From CALHVX01 sp039198065 (GTDB lineage Bacteria > Pseudomonadota > Gammaproteobacteria > Pseudomonadales > Azotimanducaceae), in assembly GCA_039198065.1 (NCBI GenBank), contig JBCCTU010000012.1:14980-78979 (forward strand): a DNA stretch of 64,000 nt. Direction: 5' to 3'. Position 1 is the first letter of the stretch, and every line of letters begins with the position of its first letter. Below are positions 34,662 through 49,720 of the stretch, piece after piece. The translations under genes were made by a program, and so were the position numbers. Under the pieces are notes generated by a model. It made no database searches and had not been told where the DNA came from. It saw only the letters and a list, made by a program, of their open reading frames with translations.

Positions 34662-35091
34662 TCGGGGTGGTCACAACGGCTACATCCCCGATCTGCTTTC
34701 CGATGAGCGCGCGAGCTATGGGAGACATGACCGACAGCTTGTTGTCTTTGACGTCCGCCTCGTCTTCTCCGACGATCCGGTATCGCACAGTATCCCCGCT
34801 GTCGACGTTAAGAAGCGTGACGGTCACACCGAAGATCACCTTTTCTCCGGCGGGAATTTTCGAGACATCGATGACCTGGGCATCGGCGAGCTTGCCTTCA
34901 ATCTCCTGGATTCGTCCTTCGTTGAAGCCCTGTTGCTCCCGTGCTGCGTGGTACTCAGCGTTCTCTTTCAAATCGCCATGCTCACGAGCCTCGGCGATCG
35001 CCTGCGTAATCTCGGCACGCAACGACCCTTTGCGTTGCTTTAGCTCTTCTCGGAGGGCCACTTCGCCCTCAACGGTCATTGGTATCGGCAT
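34618..35091 (-). CDS. greA: Transcription elongation factor GreA
   Basis: 157 aa factor that stimulates RNA cleavage in backtracked polymerase. The N-terminal coiled coil has the acidic tip ARE-HGDLKENAEYHAAREQQ with the Asp/Glu pair, and the C-terminal FKBP-like domain has SPIARALIGKQIGDVAVV. It lies 51 bp downstream of carB, a common linkage in Proteobacteria. Confidence 0.97.
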   Translation of the reverse strand: MPIPMTVEGEVALREELKQRKGSLRAEITQAIAEAREHGDLKENAEYHAAREQQGFNEGRIQEIEGKLADAQVIDVSKIPAGEKVIFGVTVTLLNVDSGDTVRYRIVGEDEADVKDNKLSVMSPIARALIGKQIGDVAVVTTPNGATEYEIDNVEHL

Positions 35092-35142
35092 GGTCCTGGT
35101 GGATCGTTGGTTCGGGAGGTGAGCGGGTCGGAGACTCTCAGG

Positions 35143-38346
<3,204 letters not shown>

Positions 38347-38361
38347 CCTAGGTTTCCCCCT

Positions 38362-39513
38362 TTAATGACCGCTAACGCTAGCCGCCGTCATGAGCTCGAC
38401 GAAGTGATCGAACAGATGCTGGCAATCCTGCGGTCCCGGACTCGCTTCCGGATGTCCCTGGAACCCGAAGGCCGGACAGTCCGTGCGCTCAACCCCCTGC
38501 AGCGAGCCGTCAAACAGCGAGCGGTGAGTTGCCCTGAGAACGTTCGGCAGGCTCGCTTCGTCGACGGCAAAGCCGTGGTTCTGGCTGGTGATCATGACCC
38601 GCCCGTCGCGCAGATCCTGCACCGGGTGATTCGCGCCGTGGTGGCCAAAAGGCATCTTGACCGTTTGTGCGCCACTGGCGAGCCCGAGGAGCTGATGCCC
38701 GAGGCAGATGCCGAAGATCGGCAGCCGCTCGTTCAGCAACGATCGAATGGCCTCGATGGCGTAGCCACAGGGCTCGGGATCACCGGGGCCGTTCGAAAGG
38801 AACACGCCGTCCGGTTGCAGCGCGAGCACGTCCTGCGCCGACGTCTGAGCCGGAACGATGGTGATACGGCAGCCGCGATCGATCAGCAGACGCAGGATGT
38901 TGCGCTTGATACCGAAATCGTAGGCCACCACATGAAAGCGGGCCGCTCCCGTTGACGCGGCATAGCCGCCAACGCGACGCCAGGCGCCCTCAGACCAGGA
39001 CTCAACGGTGCTGCGGGTAACCTCGCGCGCGAGGTCCATGCCGGTGAGGCCGGGAAACGCCCGCGCAGCGTCGACGGCTACGGCGGGATCCACTTCGCTG
39101 TGGGGACCGCTGCCAGCGAGGAGACAGCCGGCCTGAGCGCCGTGCGTGCGGATGTGGCGCGTCAGGCGCCGCGTATCGACGCCGGTAATCGCGACCAGCC
39201 CCGCGTCCCGCAGATACTCCGGAAGAGCTCCGCTGGCGCGCCAGTTGCTAACTCGACGGCTGGCCTGGCGAACGATCAAACCCGCGGCATGAACCCGATC
39301 CGATTCCACGTCTTCTCGGTTGACGCCCGTGTTGCCGATTTGCGGCGCCGTAAGCGTCACGAGCTGGCGGGCGTAGGACGGGTCCGTAAGGATTTCCTGG
39401 TATCCCGTCATGGCGGTGTTGAAAACGACCTCGCCGACCGACTGGCCAGGCACCCCTAAAGACTGGCCGCGAAAAACGCTACCGTCTGCTAACGCTAACA
39501 ACGCCGGTATCAA
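38362..39513 (-). CDS. carA: Carbamoyl-phosphate synthase small subunit
   Basis: 383 aa glutamine amidotransferase subunit that feeds ammonia to CarB. The class I GATase triad is visible: Cys in GICLGHQLLGL and His/Glu in GHPEASPGP. I place the start at TTG 39513 because AGGA lies 6 bp upstream and the resulting IPALLALADGSVFRG aligns with the E. coli N-terminus. A longer frame from 39555 adds 14 unconserved residues. The match in length (382 in E. coli) supports this. Confidence 0.96.
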   Translation of the reverse strand: MIPALLALADGSVFRGQSLGVPGQSVGEVVFNTAMTGYQEILTDPSYARQLVTLTAPQIGNTGVNREDVESDRVHAAGLIVRQASRRVSNWRASGALPEYLRDAGLVAITGVDTRRLTRHIRTHGAQAGCLLAGSGPHSEVDPAVAVDAARAFPGLTGMDLAREVTRSTVESWSEGAWRRVGGYAASTGAARFHVVAYDFGIKRNILRLLIDRGCRITIVPAQTSAQDVLALQPDGVFLSNGPGDPEPCGYAIEAIRSLLNERLPIFGICLGHQLLGLASGAQTVKMPFGHHGANHPVQDLRDGRVMITSQNHGFAVDEASLPNVLRATHRSLFDGSLQGVERTDCPAFGFQGHPEASPGPQDCQHLFDHFVELMTAASVSGH

Positions 39514-39603
39514 TTCAGTTCCTGTCTGGTAGTGCAGCCGCGCTTCGCCCGCCAAGGCATCCCAGAGGGGAGATTAGGGGAAAAAGCCGGCGCCTAGATG
39601 GCA

Positions 39604-39634
39604 CTAAGGGCCCGACCACTGGCCGCGCCCTTAG
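39604..39634 (-). promoter_or_regulatory. Inverted repeat in the carAB leader
   Basis: CTAAGGGC (39604-39611) and GCCCTTAG (39627-39634) are a perfect 8-bp inverted repeat with a 15-bp loop. It lies about 90 bp upstream of the carA start, in the 234-bp gap before the membrane-protein gene. On the minus strand it is followed by a GGCGCCGGCTTTTT sequence. A weak promoter (TGGACA, 18 bp, TAGTCT) precedes it. This could be a terminator for the upstream gene or a pyrimidine-responsive leader. Confidence 0.4.
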
Positions 39635-39747
39635 ACCGGTAGACTACTGGCTCGCGGTCCGCAGTGTCCAGTAACCGGCAGAAATCAGCGCCGCTCACCG
39701 GCGAGCTGAACGGCGACGGACGACCGCATTGAGGGAAAGCCGAAAGC

Positions 39748-40386
39748 TTAGGGCCCGACCCATGCGATCGCGCGATCCAGAACGCCGGTCACCACCACGC
39801 AGTAGGCGGATATCACCCAGAGCAACAGCGCGCCAAGCCCAATCGGAAGGGCAAGATCGCCCCAGAATGCACCCTCGGCGGCGGGAGCGAACGCAAAGGC
39901 CAGGGCATAGACCGCGGCGATCAGCACCACGGCCAGACTCCAACGCAGCAGTCGATCGCGGATGGGCCGCACCGGTGCTGCCGGCCAGCCAAGCACGTGC
40001 TCGCGCAGCAGGCCCAACAGCCAAAGCACCAGCGCGCCCCAGGCCCAGAACCGCAGGATCACGGGAATCAGGAGCTCATCGGTGATGCGAACGCTGCCGT
40101 CCTCGCGGGTCTCCGCCGCTGCCCCTGCCTGGTCGGCTAGCCAACCGACCCCAGGAAGATCAACGATCCAGGGCGGCAGGTAGGACAACACGCCCATCAC
40201 CAATCCCTCAAACTGCAGCAGCATCAGCAAGGCAAGGCCAAGCAGCGCAAATGCCCAGGCGATGACCATGGGTACGAACTGGGTCCAGCGCAGGTACTGA
40301 AGTCCCGCAACAGCAGCGGAGCGCAACAGATCGCCGACGGACCCGGCCGCCGGCTCATCAGGAGACTGCTGGCTGAAGTCATTCAT
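39748..40386 (-). CDS. Uncharacterised membrane protein
   Basis: 212 aa that I do not recognise. It has about four transmembrane helices: WTQFVPMVIAWAFALLGLALLMLLQF, a second near WAWGALVLWLLGLL, RWSLAVVLIAAVYALAFAFA, and LPIGLGALLLWVISAYCVVV. A hydrophilic loop with a WLADQAGAAAETREDGSV stretch lies between helices. The N-terminus is Gln/Pro-rich and cytoplasmic. It is upstream of carA on the same strand and divergent from the exported-protein operon at 40584, so it belongs to the accessory island. Confidence 0.75.
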   Translation of the reverse strand: MNDFSQQSPDEPAAGSVGDLLRSAAVAGLQYLRWTQFVPMVIAWAFALLGLALLMLLQFEGLVMGVLSYLPPWIVDLPGVGWLADQAGAAAETREDGSVRITDELLIPVILRFWAWGALVLWLLGLLREHVLGWPAAPVRPIRDRLLRWSLAVVLIAAVYALAFAFAPAAEGAFWGDLALPIGLGALLLWVISAYCVVVTGVLDRAIAWVGP

Positions 40387-40583
40387 ATACTGTCCTCTCC
40401 CCTCCTGTACGAGTGTTTCGCCCGCGCAGGTGGCAGCCCCGCACGCGATATGAATAATCGGACTGAAGGGGCTAGAACGTCATCCAGTAGACACAACATT
40501 CCGGGGCAGCAGGCATGGTTTCGAGTCTGAGCCCCAACCAGAGCCAACGATCTGCCCCGCAGATCCTCAAGCCAGGAGTCATT

Positions 40584-41420
40584 ATGAAACTACGAATCCA
40601 CCTCGCAGCGCTCTGCAGCCTGTTTCTGCTCGCTACCGTCTGCGTTCCCGCAAGCGCCAAAACCATGGAGGAGCTGGCCGCCGAGTATGGCTTCCGCACC
40701 GATGTTTCCTACGATGGAACCCGGATCATGGAAACCAAAGACGGCAAGTTCAGCTTCAAAGAGCGCCACGCACCGAACAAATCGTCCATGGAAGTCAACA
40801 TGGGAGGTATGAGCGGCACGATGATCATGCGCGAAGACCTGAACAAAGCTTACTTCCTGATGCCGGACATGGGCATGTATCGGGAAATGGACGTCAGCGA
40901 AGCGTCGCAACAGTCACCGGCAGGCCAGGACCTGAGCAAGCTCGAGGAGGTAGGTCGGGAAACGGTTAACGGCTTTTCGGCCCGCAAGTTCAAGACCCAG
41001 TTCAAGGACAGTGAAGGCAAGGGCGCGGGATTTGTCTGGATCACGGATGAAGGTGTGCCCATCAAGATGGACATGATCTACAAAAGCCGAGGCATGAAGG
41101 GCCAGCGCCTGACGATGCAGCTTGCGGATCTCAAGATTCGCCGTCAGGATCCGGCCTACTTCGAAGTGCCGTCGAACCTTCAGCCCATGAACCTGGGTGC
41201 GATGCTGGGCATGGCGCAACAGATGCAGCAGGAAACGGGCAACAGCCAGGCCAATCAGGCACCACCCTCCCGCACCGCTGCTGGCGATCGAAACAACCCA
41301 ACGTTCGCCGAGGAAGTTGGGAAGGCTGCGCAGGACGAGTCCGAAAACGTCGTGATCGAAGAGACCCGCCGCTCCATTCGCGACGGTCTGCGCGGACTGT
41401 TCCGCAAAGCGACAGACTGA
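40584..41420 (+). CDS. Exported DUF4412-like protein
   Basis: 278 aa. A typical signal peptide (MKLRIHLAALCSLFLLATVCVPASA) is followed by a domain with repeated YxxxRxxxxK-type strands and the segment GMSGTMIMREDLNKAYFLMPDMGMYREMD, resembling DUF4412, a LolA-like periplasmic fold of unknown role. The tail (about 215-278) is Gln/Asn-rich then charged and may be helical. ATG 40584 has AGGAG 6 bp upstream, which rules out the longer frame. The next gene is 13 bp away, suggesting a two-gene operon. Confidence 0.8.
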   Translation: MKLRIHLAALCSLFLLATVCVPASAKTMEELAAEYGFRTDVSYDGTRIMETKDGKFSFKERHAPNKSSMEVNMGGMSGTMIMREDLNKAYFLMPDMGMYREMDVSEASQQSPAGQDLSKLEEVGRETVNGFSARKFKTQFKDSEGKGAGFVWITDEGVPIKMDMIYKSRGMKGQRLTMQLADLKIRRQDPAYFEVPSNLQPMNLGAMLGMAQQMQQETGNSQANQAPPSRTAAGDRNNPTFAEEVGKAAQDESENVVIEETRRSIRDGLRGLFRKATD

Positions 41421-41433
41421 GTCCGCAACACCC

Positions 41434-42582
41434 ATGGGGATTCGACTCTGTATCTGCATCGCAGCGCTGCTGGGCGCCGCCAGCAGCATGCAGGCCCTCG
41501 CGGTCGGTTGTACCGATCGCCTACCCGGCCGCATCATCGGTCGCGAAGGCACTCTCGAACCGGTGGCTACTTACGCCGACGAGCTGATCGCTGGATCGCT
41601 TGCGGCAGCGGCACCGCTGAAGGATCCGCTCGCCGCCATCTATCGGTTACAGGAGTACCTCTACTCACTGCGACACCCGGAAATCGATAAATCACGCGGG
41701 GTTTTTCGCCTGCGTTGTGCAGGTCGCAGCAAGTACGATCGGCTGCAGTCCGCCATCGACACCCGCATCGATCAGCTCACGGAGACCTACCGCAGCAACC
41801 AATGGTTCATCGGCAACGGTGACGTCAGCACGCTGCGCGACCCAGCAACGGCACGCACCCAACCCGGCTTGCTGGAGCTGTTGCTGATGACCGATCGCTA
41901 CGATGATTTCGAGCGCGAGGCGACCGCCTTTCTCACCAGTGACGCCGCACTGAACGATCGCACCGCGCCTAAATTGTTCGAACGCATCGAGATCATGATC
42001 CAGCACCGGCAACGCGAGCTGGCTGGTTACCGGGAGAACTACGAAACCTTAGGCCAATCCCTCGTCGGCCTGACAACCCGGGAGTCGCAAGGGATCACTC
42101 GGCTACCAGGCCTTGCAGAACGAATCTCTGCGCTTCGCACACAGCACGTCGCGCACTGGCTCAGCAAGGAAGCCGAAAGTTTCGAGGTGGTGCGGGCAGC
42201 CGCGCCGCGCAGCACTGCCCTCTTTGATCTGGGTTTGGAGCTCGAAACCGCTCGCACGCAGCTCCGCAACGCGATGCGCGTGGCCGGTACCGAAGATGAC
42301 GCACGACTTAAAGCGTTAGCCCGCGACCGCGCAAATGCGCTGCTCACGCTGGAGCGACCAGGTGACGCGGCGGAGTACTTTGAGCTGGCCGGACTACGTG
42401 AGCAAGCGGAGCAGGCTCAGGCAGACGCCCAGAACCGTGCCGAGCGGCAATCGGAGCGCCTGCAGCAGGCTGCGGAGGAGACTCTCCTGGAGCTCCAAAA
42501 AACTGACGCGGAACGCGCTGCCTTTAATCAGGAAACCGACGCCCTCGCCGATGAGCTGGGTATTGATTTAGACGACTTCTGA
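41434..42582 (+). CDS. Exported protein of unknown function with C-terminal coiled coil
   Basis: 382 aa that I do not recognise. Residues 1-23 (MGIRLCICIAALLGAASSMQALA) form a signal peptide. The middle is mostly helical, with RLQSAIDTRIDQLTETY and many Leu/Arg/Glu heptads. From about 315 to 370 the Ala/Glu/Gln/Arg composition predicts a long coiled coil (AEQAQADAQNRAERQSERL) and the C-terminus is ELGIDLDDF. It follows the DUF4412-like gene by 13 bp and precedes the membrane hybrid kinase by 70 bp, so these may act together in envelope sensing, which is inference only. Confidence 0.8.
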   Translation: MGIRLCICIAALLGAASSMQALAVGCTDRLPGRIIGREGTLEPVATYADELIAGSLAAAAPLKDPLAAIYRLQEYLYSLRHPEIDKSRGVFRLRCAGRSKYDRLQSAIDTRIDQLTETYRSNQWFIGNGDVSTLRDPATARTQPGLLELLLMTDRYDDFEREATAFLTSDAALNDRTAPKLFERIEIMIQHRQRELAGYRENYETLGQSLVGLTTRESQGITRLPGLAERISALRTQHVAHWLSKEAESFEVVRAAAPRSTALFDLGLELETARTQLRNAMRVAGTEDDARLKALARDRANALLTLERPGDAAEYFELAGLREQAEQAQADAQNRAERQSERLQQAAEETLLELQKTDAERAAFNQETDALADELGIDLDDF

Positions 42583-42652
42583 CCCGCGCAGAGCGTTTTT
42601 TCCTTAGCTAGGCTTACAGGACCGCATCTTCCTTTAAAGCCAGGCGCCATCC

Positions 42653-45074
<2,422 letters not shown>

Positions 45075-45082
<8 letters not shown>

Positions 45083-45875
45083 AACCGAGCAGGTCCTCCA
45101 TACTGTAGAGCCCCGGCGGCTGCCGACACACGTAAGCCGCGGCGCGTAGCGCACCAATCGCAAAGTTGTCACGGCTGGTTGCGCGGTGGGTGAGCTCTAG
45201 CCGCTCGCCAGTACCGGCAAACAACACGGTATGCTCACCGACGATGTCGCCGGCTCGGACGGTGGCAAATCCAATGGTCTTATCGTCTCGCGCACCGGTC
45301 TGGCCCTGGCGACCGTAGACGGCGTCGGTATCCAGGTTCCGACCGAGCCGATCGGCAAGGATCTGCCCCAGACGCACGGCGGTCCCCGATGGCGCGTCGA
45401 TTTTGTTACGGTGATGCGCCTCGAGCAGTTCGACATCCGTCGCATCGCCAATGGCGTCCGCCGCGATTCGAACAAGCTGAAACAACAGGTTTACGCCGAC
45501 GCTCATGTTCGGCGCCTGAAGTACGGCCAGCCGAGTGGCTGCCTGTTCGATGCGCCGCTGCTGCTCAGAGGTGAATCCCGTAGTGCCGAGCACGACTGCC
45601 GTACCCGCCGCTTCCGCCGCCTCAAGCAACGCAATGGTCCCCGCGGGAACGGTAAAGTCGATCACGCAATCGGAGCCGGCGCAGCCAGCTGCGAGATCCG
45701 CCGTTATGGGAACGCCCAGCGACCCAACGCCGGCACAGTCTCCGGCATCCCGGCCGAGCGCTTCTGACTGCGCGTGTTCCATCGCGGCGCTGAGCTGCGC
45801 ATCCCGTGCGTCGGCAAGGCGCTGGATCAGCGTTCGACCCATGCGCCCAGTGGCGCCCGTGACGGCGATGCGCAT
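45075..45875 (-). CDS. dapB: 4-hydroxy-tetrahydrodipicolinate reductase
   Basis: 266 aa lysine and diaminopimelate pathway enzyme. The Rossmann motif is VTGATGRMGR, the substrate and catalytic region EAHHRNKIDAPSGTAVRLG, and ATSRDNFAIGALRAA lies near the C-terminus. Its ATG overlaps the dnaJ stop by one base (TGATG), so it is translated with the chaperone operon. Confidence 0.97.
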
Positions 45876-47017
45876 CAGGACTTGAGGCCGTCGAAGAAGT
45901 CCTTCACGCCCTTAAACCAGCTGGTCTCCTGGGGTGAGTGCTTGCCCTTGCTACTGGCAAGACTGTCTTTGAACTCTCGCAGCAGCTTTTTCTGTTTTTC
46001 GGTCAGGTTCACCGGGGTTTCGACACTGACCCGACACAACAGGTCACCAACCCCACCACCGCGAACCGGCGTGACCCCCTTTCCGCGCAGTCGGAACAGC
46101 TTGCCGCTTTGCGTTTCGGCGGGGATTTTCAACCGCACACGCCCGTCCAGGGTCGGCACTTCGAGCTCCCCGCCAAGCGCTGCGTCAGCAAAGGAAATGG
46201 GTACCTCGCAGTAGAGGTTGCGCCCGTCGCGCTCGAAGATCGGATGCTCGCGGACTTCGACCTGAACGTACAGATCTCCGGGAGGCCCCCCGGCGGGGCC
46301 AGCTTCACCTTCGCCGGTAAGACGAATGCGGTCACCGGTATCAACACCGGGCGGTATGCGCACCGACAGCGTCTTCATCTTTTCCACGCGGCCCGCGCCG
46401 CCGCAGTTGCGGCACGGATCGGTGATGATTTCCCCGGTCCCGCGACATCGCGGACAGGTCTGCTGTAACGAAAAGAACCCCTGGGCGACGCGAATCTGCC
46501 CGGTTCCACCGCAGTCGGGGCACGTGTGCTTGCTGGTGCCGGGCTTGGCGCCACTGCCATCACAGACTTCGCAGATGCCAAGCACGGGCACACGGATCTC
46601 TACCGTGTCACCCCCAACGGCCTGTTCCAAATCGAGTTCGAGGCCGTAACGCAAATCGGCGCCGCGGCGAACGCGCGAGCCGCCATTCCCGCGTCCGCCA
46701 CCAAAGATGTCACCGAACACATCGCCAAAGATGTCGCTGAAGGCCGCCCCACCGGCACCAAAACCCCCAGCACCGGCCCCGGCTGCGTTCGGGTCTACCC
46801 CCGCATGGCCGAAGCGATCATAGGCTTCACGCTTTTCAGCATCCGACAGGATCTCATAGGCCTCGCTCGCTTCTTTAAACTTGGCGTCGGCCTCTTCGTC
46901 ATCCGGATTGCGATCCGGATGGAACTTCATCGCCAGCCGTCGGTACGCCTTTTTGATGTCCCCGGCGTCCGCACTCTTGCTGACGCCGAGCACCTCGTAG
47001 TAGTCGCGTTTCGACAT
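45875..47017 (-). CDS. dnaJ: Chaperone protein DnaJ
   Basis: 380 aa DnaK co-chaperone. J domain with HPD (KFHPDRNPDDEEADAKFKEASEAYEIL), a Gly/Phe-rich linker, four zinc-finger repeats CxxCxGxG (CEVCDGSGAKPGTSKH through CRNCGGAGR), and a substrate-binding C-terminal domain. GTGAGG precedes the ATG in the 18-bp gap from dnaK. Confidence 0.97.
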   Translation of the reverse strand: MSKRDYYEVLGVSKSADAGDIKKAYRRLAMKFHPDRNPDDEEADAKFKEASEAYEILSDAEKREAYDRFGHAGVDPNAAGAGAGGFGAGGAAFSDIFGDVFGDIFGGGRGNGGSRVRRGADLRYGLELDLEQAVGGDTVEIRVPVLGICEVCDGSGAKPGTSKHTCPDCGGTGQIRVAQGFFSLQQTCPRCRGTGEIITDPCRNCGGAGRVEKMKTLSVRIPPGVDTGDRIRLTGEGEAGPAGGPPGDLYVQVEVREHPIFERDGRNLYCEVPISFADAALGGELEVPTLDGRVRLKIPAETQSGKLFRLRGKGVTPVRGGGVGDLLCRVSVETPVNLTEKQKKLLREFKDSLASSKGKHSPQETSWFKGVKDFFDGLKS

Positions 47018-47035
47018 GCTGGTTTAGCACCTCAC

Positions 47036-48985
47036 TCAATTACTGTTGGCTTTCGGGTCGTCCCGCACTTCCTCGAACTCTGCGTCGACCGTGTTGCCGT
47101 CGTCGGTACCGCCATCTTCCGATCCCGCGCCGGCCGCCGCCGTCGGGTCGATGCCTGCAGCGTCCGCAGCATCGGCGTACATCTTCTGCGCAAGCGTTGC
47201 CGACGCTTCAGACAGCGCCTGCATCTTGGCCTCGATGGCCTCTTTGTCGTCGCCCTTGAGCGCTTCTTCGAGGTCCTTGGCCGCGGCTTCGATCGCGTCT
47301 TTCTCTTCCTGCGTCGCCTTATCTCCTGCGTCGGTTACCGCCTTACGCGCACCGTGCACGAGACCGTCGGCCTGATTACGCAGGGATACCATCTCTTCGA
47401 ACTTCTGGTCTTCGGCCGAATGCGCTTCGGCATCACGCACCATCTTTTCGATCTCGTCTTCCGACAGGCCGCTCGATGCCTTGATGACGATGGACTGCTC
47501 CTTGCCGGTCGCTTTGTCCTTCGCAGACACGTTGAGGATGCCGTTCGCATCGATATCGAAGCTGACCTCAATCTGCGGCATGCCGCGCGGTGCTGGCGGA
47601 ATATCCGCCAGGTCAAAGCGTCCGAGCGACTTATTCTGAGCCGCTTGTTTACGCTCGCCCTGAAGCACGTGAATGGTAACCGCCGTCTGGTTGTCGTCCG
47701 CCGTCGAGAAGACCTGCTGCTTCTTCGTCGGGATCGTCGTGTTCTTTTCGATCAACGCGCTCATGACACCGCCCAGCGTCTCGATACCGAGCGACAGCGG
47801 CGTGACGTCGAGGAGCAGTACGTCTTTCACGTCCCCGGCGAGTACAGCGGCCTGAATAGCGGCACCCATGGCGACGGCCTCATCCGGGTTAACATCCCGC
47901 CGCGGCTCGGCGTTGAAGAAGCCCTTCACGCGCTCCTGCACCTGCGGCATACGGGTTTGGCCACCCACGAGGATGACGTCGTCAATCTCTGACAGCTTGA
48001 CGCCGGCGTCTTCAAGGGCGATACGGCAGGGTTCGAGGGTTCGTTCCACCAGATCTTCAACCAGCGACTCGAGCTTCGCTCGGGTCAGCTTCATAACCAG
48101 GTGCTTCGGTCCACTGGCGTCTGCCGTGATGTAGGGGAGATTGACCTCCGTCTGCTGGCTGGAAGACAGCTCGATCTTGGCCTTCTCCGCCGCTTCTTTC
48201 AGACGCTGGAGCGCCAGCGGGTCGTTGTGCAGGTCAACGCCGTTTTCCTTTTTAAACTCGTCGGCGAGGTAGTCGATGACCCGTAGGTCGAAGTCTTCAC
48301 CACCAAGGAACGTGTCGCCATTCGTCGACAGCACCTCGAATTGGTGCTCGCCGTCGATCTCGGCGATTTCAATAACCGACACGTCGAAGGTACCGCCCCC
48401 GAGATCGTAGACGACGACCTTGGCATCACCGCGCTTCTTGTCGAGCCCATAAGCCAATGCTGCGGCCGTCGGCTCGTTGATGATGCGCTTGACGTCGAGG
48501 CCAGCAATCTTGCCTGCATCCTTGGTTGCCTGACGCTGGGAGTCGTCGAAGTACGCGGGGACCGTGATCACTGCTTCAGTGACCTCTTCTCCGAGATACT
48601 CTTCGGCGGTCTTCTTCATCTTTTTAAGCACTTCCGCCGAGATCTGCGGCGGTGCGAGCTTGTCGCCTTTGACGCTTACCCAGGCATCGCCGTTGTCCGC
48701 CTTGACGATCTCGTAAGGGACCATCTTGATGTCTTTCTGGACTACGTCGCTGTCGAACTTACGGCCGATGAGCCGCTTGACCGCAAACAGGGTGTTGGTC
48801 GGATTCGTGACCGCCTGTCGCTTGGCACTCTGACCAACGAGGATCTCGCCATCTTCCGTGTATGCAATGATCGACGGCGTCGTTCGATCACCTTCCGAGT
48901 TCTCAATGACCTTGGCGTCCGAACCTTCCAGCACGGCGACGCAGGAATTGGTTGTACCGAGATCGATACCGATAATCTTGCCCAT
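47036..48985 (-). CDS. dnaK: Chaperone protein DnaK (Hsp70)
   Basis: 649 aa ATP-dependent chaperone. GIDLGTTNSCVAVLEG, the ATPase motif VYDLGGGTFDVSVIEI, VGGQTRMPQVQ and the linker DVLLLDVTPLSLGIETLGGV are all standard. The C-terminal lid ends in an acidic EFEEV tail. It lies 93 bp downstream of grpE, with a 7-bp hairpin in the gap. Confidence 0.98.
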   Translation of the reverse strand: MGKIIGIDLGTTNSCVAVLEGSDAKVIENSEGDRTTPSIIAYTEDGEILVGQSAKRQAVTNPTNTLFAVKRLIGRKFDSDVVQKDIKMVPYEIVKADNGDAWVSVKGDKLAPPQISAEVLKKMKKTAEEYLGEEVTEAVITVPAYFDDSQRQATKDAGKIAGLDVKRIINEPTAAALAYGLDKKRGDAKVVVYDLGGGTFDVSVIEIAEIDGEHQFEVLSTNGDTFLGGEDFDLRVIDYLADEFKKENGVDLHNDPLALQRLKEAAEKAKIELSSSQQTEVNLPYITADASGPKHLVMKLTRAKLESLVEDLVERTLEPCRIALEDAGVKLSEIDDVILVGGQTRMPQVQERVKGFFNAEPRRDVNPDEAVAMGAAIQAAVLAGDVKDVLLLDVTPLSLGIETLGGVMSALIEKNTTIPTKKQQVFSTADDNQTAVTIHVLQGERKQAAQNKSLGRFDLADIPPAPRGMPQIEVSFDIDANGILNVSAKDKATGKEQSIVIKASSGLSEDEIEKMVRDAEAHSAEDQKFEEMVSLRNQADGLVHGARKAVTDAGDKATQEEKDAIEAAAKDLEEALKGDDKEAIEAKMQALSEASATLAQKMYADAADAAGIDPTAAAGAGSEDGGTDDGNTVDAEFEEVRDDPKANSN

Positions 48986-49009
48986 GGCTGTTCTCCGTCA
49001 GTGGCGCGA

Positions 49010-49027
49010 GCCCGGTCCAAACCGGGC
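49010..49027 (-). promoter_or_regulatory. Hairpin between grpE and dnaK
   Basis: GCCCGGT (49010-49016) and ACCGGGC (49021-49027) form a 7-bp stem with a CCAA loop on the plus strand. It lies 25 bp before the dnaK start on the minus strand. It has no T tract, so an RNA-stability or partial-attenuation role that raises dnaK over grpE is more likely than termination. Confidence 0.4.
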
Positions 49028-49078
49028 GGACGCTGCAATTCGTGGCTTAAGCTCTATGTCTGTGCGTTTGCCGAAACT

Positions 49079-49693
49079 TCAAGCGTCCGGGGACTTGACG
49101 ACAACCACGCGCGCGGCGCGTACCAGCCGTCCGTTGAGGACGTAGCCCTTCTGCATCACGTCCATAACCGTGTTGGGCTCGGCGTCTGGATTGGGAACCA
49201 TGGCCATAGCTTCGTGCCGCTGGGGATCAAACGGCTCCCCGAGCGGATCGATCGCTTCGATGCCGCCCTTGGCGAGTTTGTCTAGAAACAGCTTCAGGGA
49301 CAGGCTAACGCCGTCGGCGATCGCCCGGACCGCCTCCGCGTTGGCGCCCTCGGCGGACTGCTCCGCAACCTCTACCGCCTTCTCCAGGCTGTCGGTCACC
49401 GGCAAGAGCTCCCCGGCGAACTTCTCTAGGGCAAACTTGTGCGCATTCTCGACATCGCGGGTCGCTCGGCGACGGACGTTCTCCGTTTCTGCGCGCGCTC
49501 GAAGGATCTGGTCGGTCAGCTCCGTGATCTGAGCGCGCAGCTCCTCCACAACCGGGTCTGATGCTTCGCTGCCTGCCGGGGCGGTTGGATCCGTTTGTTC
49601 ATCCGTCGGACCGTGATTTTTATCAGTATCGGCCAATTTCGCCGAATCCTGATCAGCCGCCTCGTCGGTGTTCTGGGTAGGGTCGCTGCTCAT
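49079..49693 (-). CDS. grpE: Nucleotide exchange factor GrpE
   Basis: 204 aa DnaK exchange factor. An acidic N-terminal region (MSSDPTQNTDEAADQDS) is followed by the long coiled coil (RAETENVRRRATRDVENAHKFALEKF) and the beta head (EPFDPQRHEAMAMVPNPDAEPNTVMDVMQKGYVLNGRLVRAARVVV). I used ATG 49693; GAGAGG lies 6 bp upstream. The longer frame to 49747 crosses the sigma32 promoter. Confidence 0.97.
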   Translation of the reverse strand: MSSDPTQNTDEAADQDSAKLADTDKNHGPTDEQTDPTAPAGSEASDPVVEELRAQITELTDQILRARAETENVRRRATRDVENAHKFALEKFAGELLPVTDSLEKAVEVAEQSAEGANAEAVRAIADGVSLSLKLFLDKLAKGGIEAIDPLGEPFDPQRHEAMAMVPNPDAEPNTVMDVMQKGYVLNGRLVRAARVVVVKSPDA

Positions 49694-49720
49694 GCCGTGC
49701 CTCTCGCATGCGTGCGCCAG

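Noticed and set aside
47018..47035. CIRCE-like TGCTAA sequence in the dnaK-dnaJ gap
   Set aside because: Only one half is recognisable and the spacing is wrong; it is more simply the dnaJ ribosome-binding region.
46526..47992. Plus-strand open frame of 488 codons opposite dnaJ and dnaK
   Set aside because: It is antisense to strongly conserved chaperone genes and has no ribosome-binding site or family motif.
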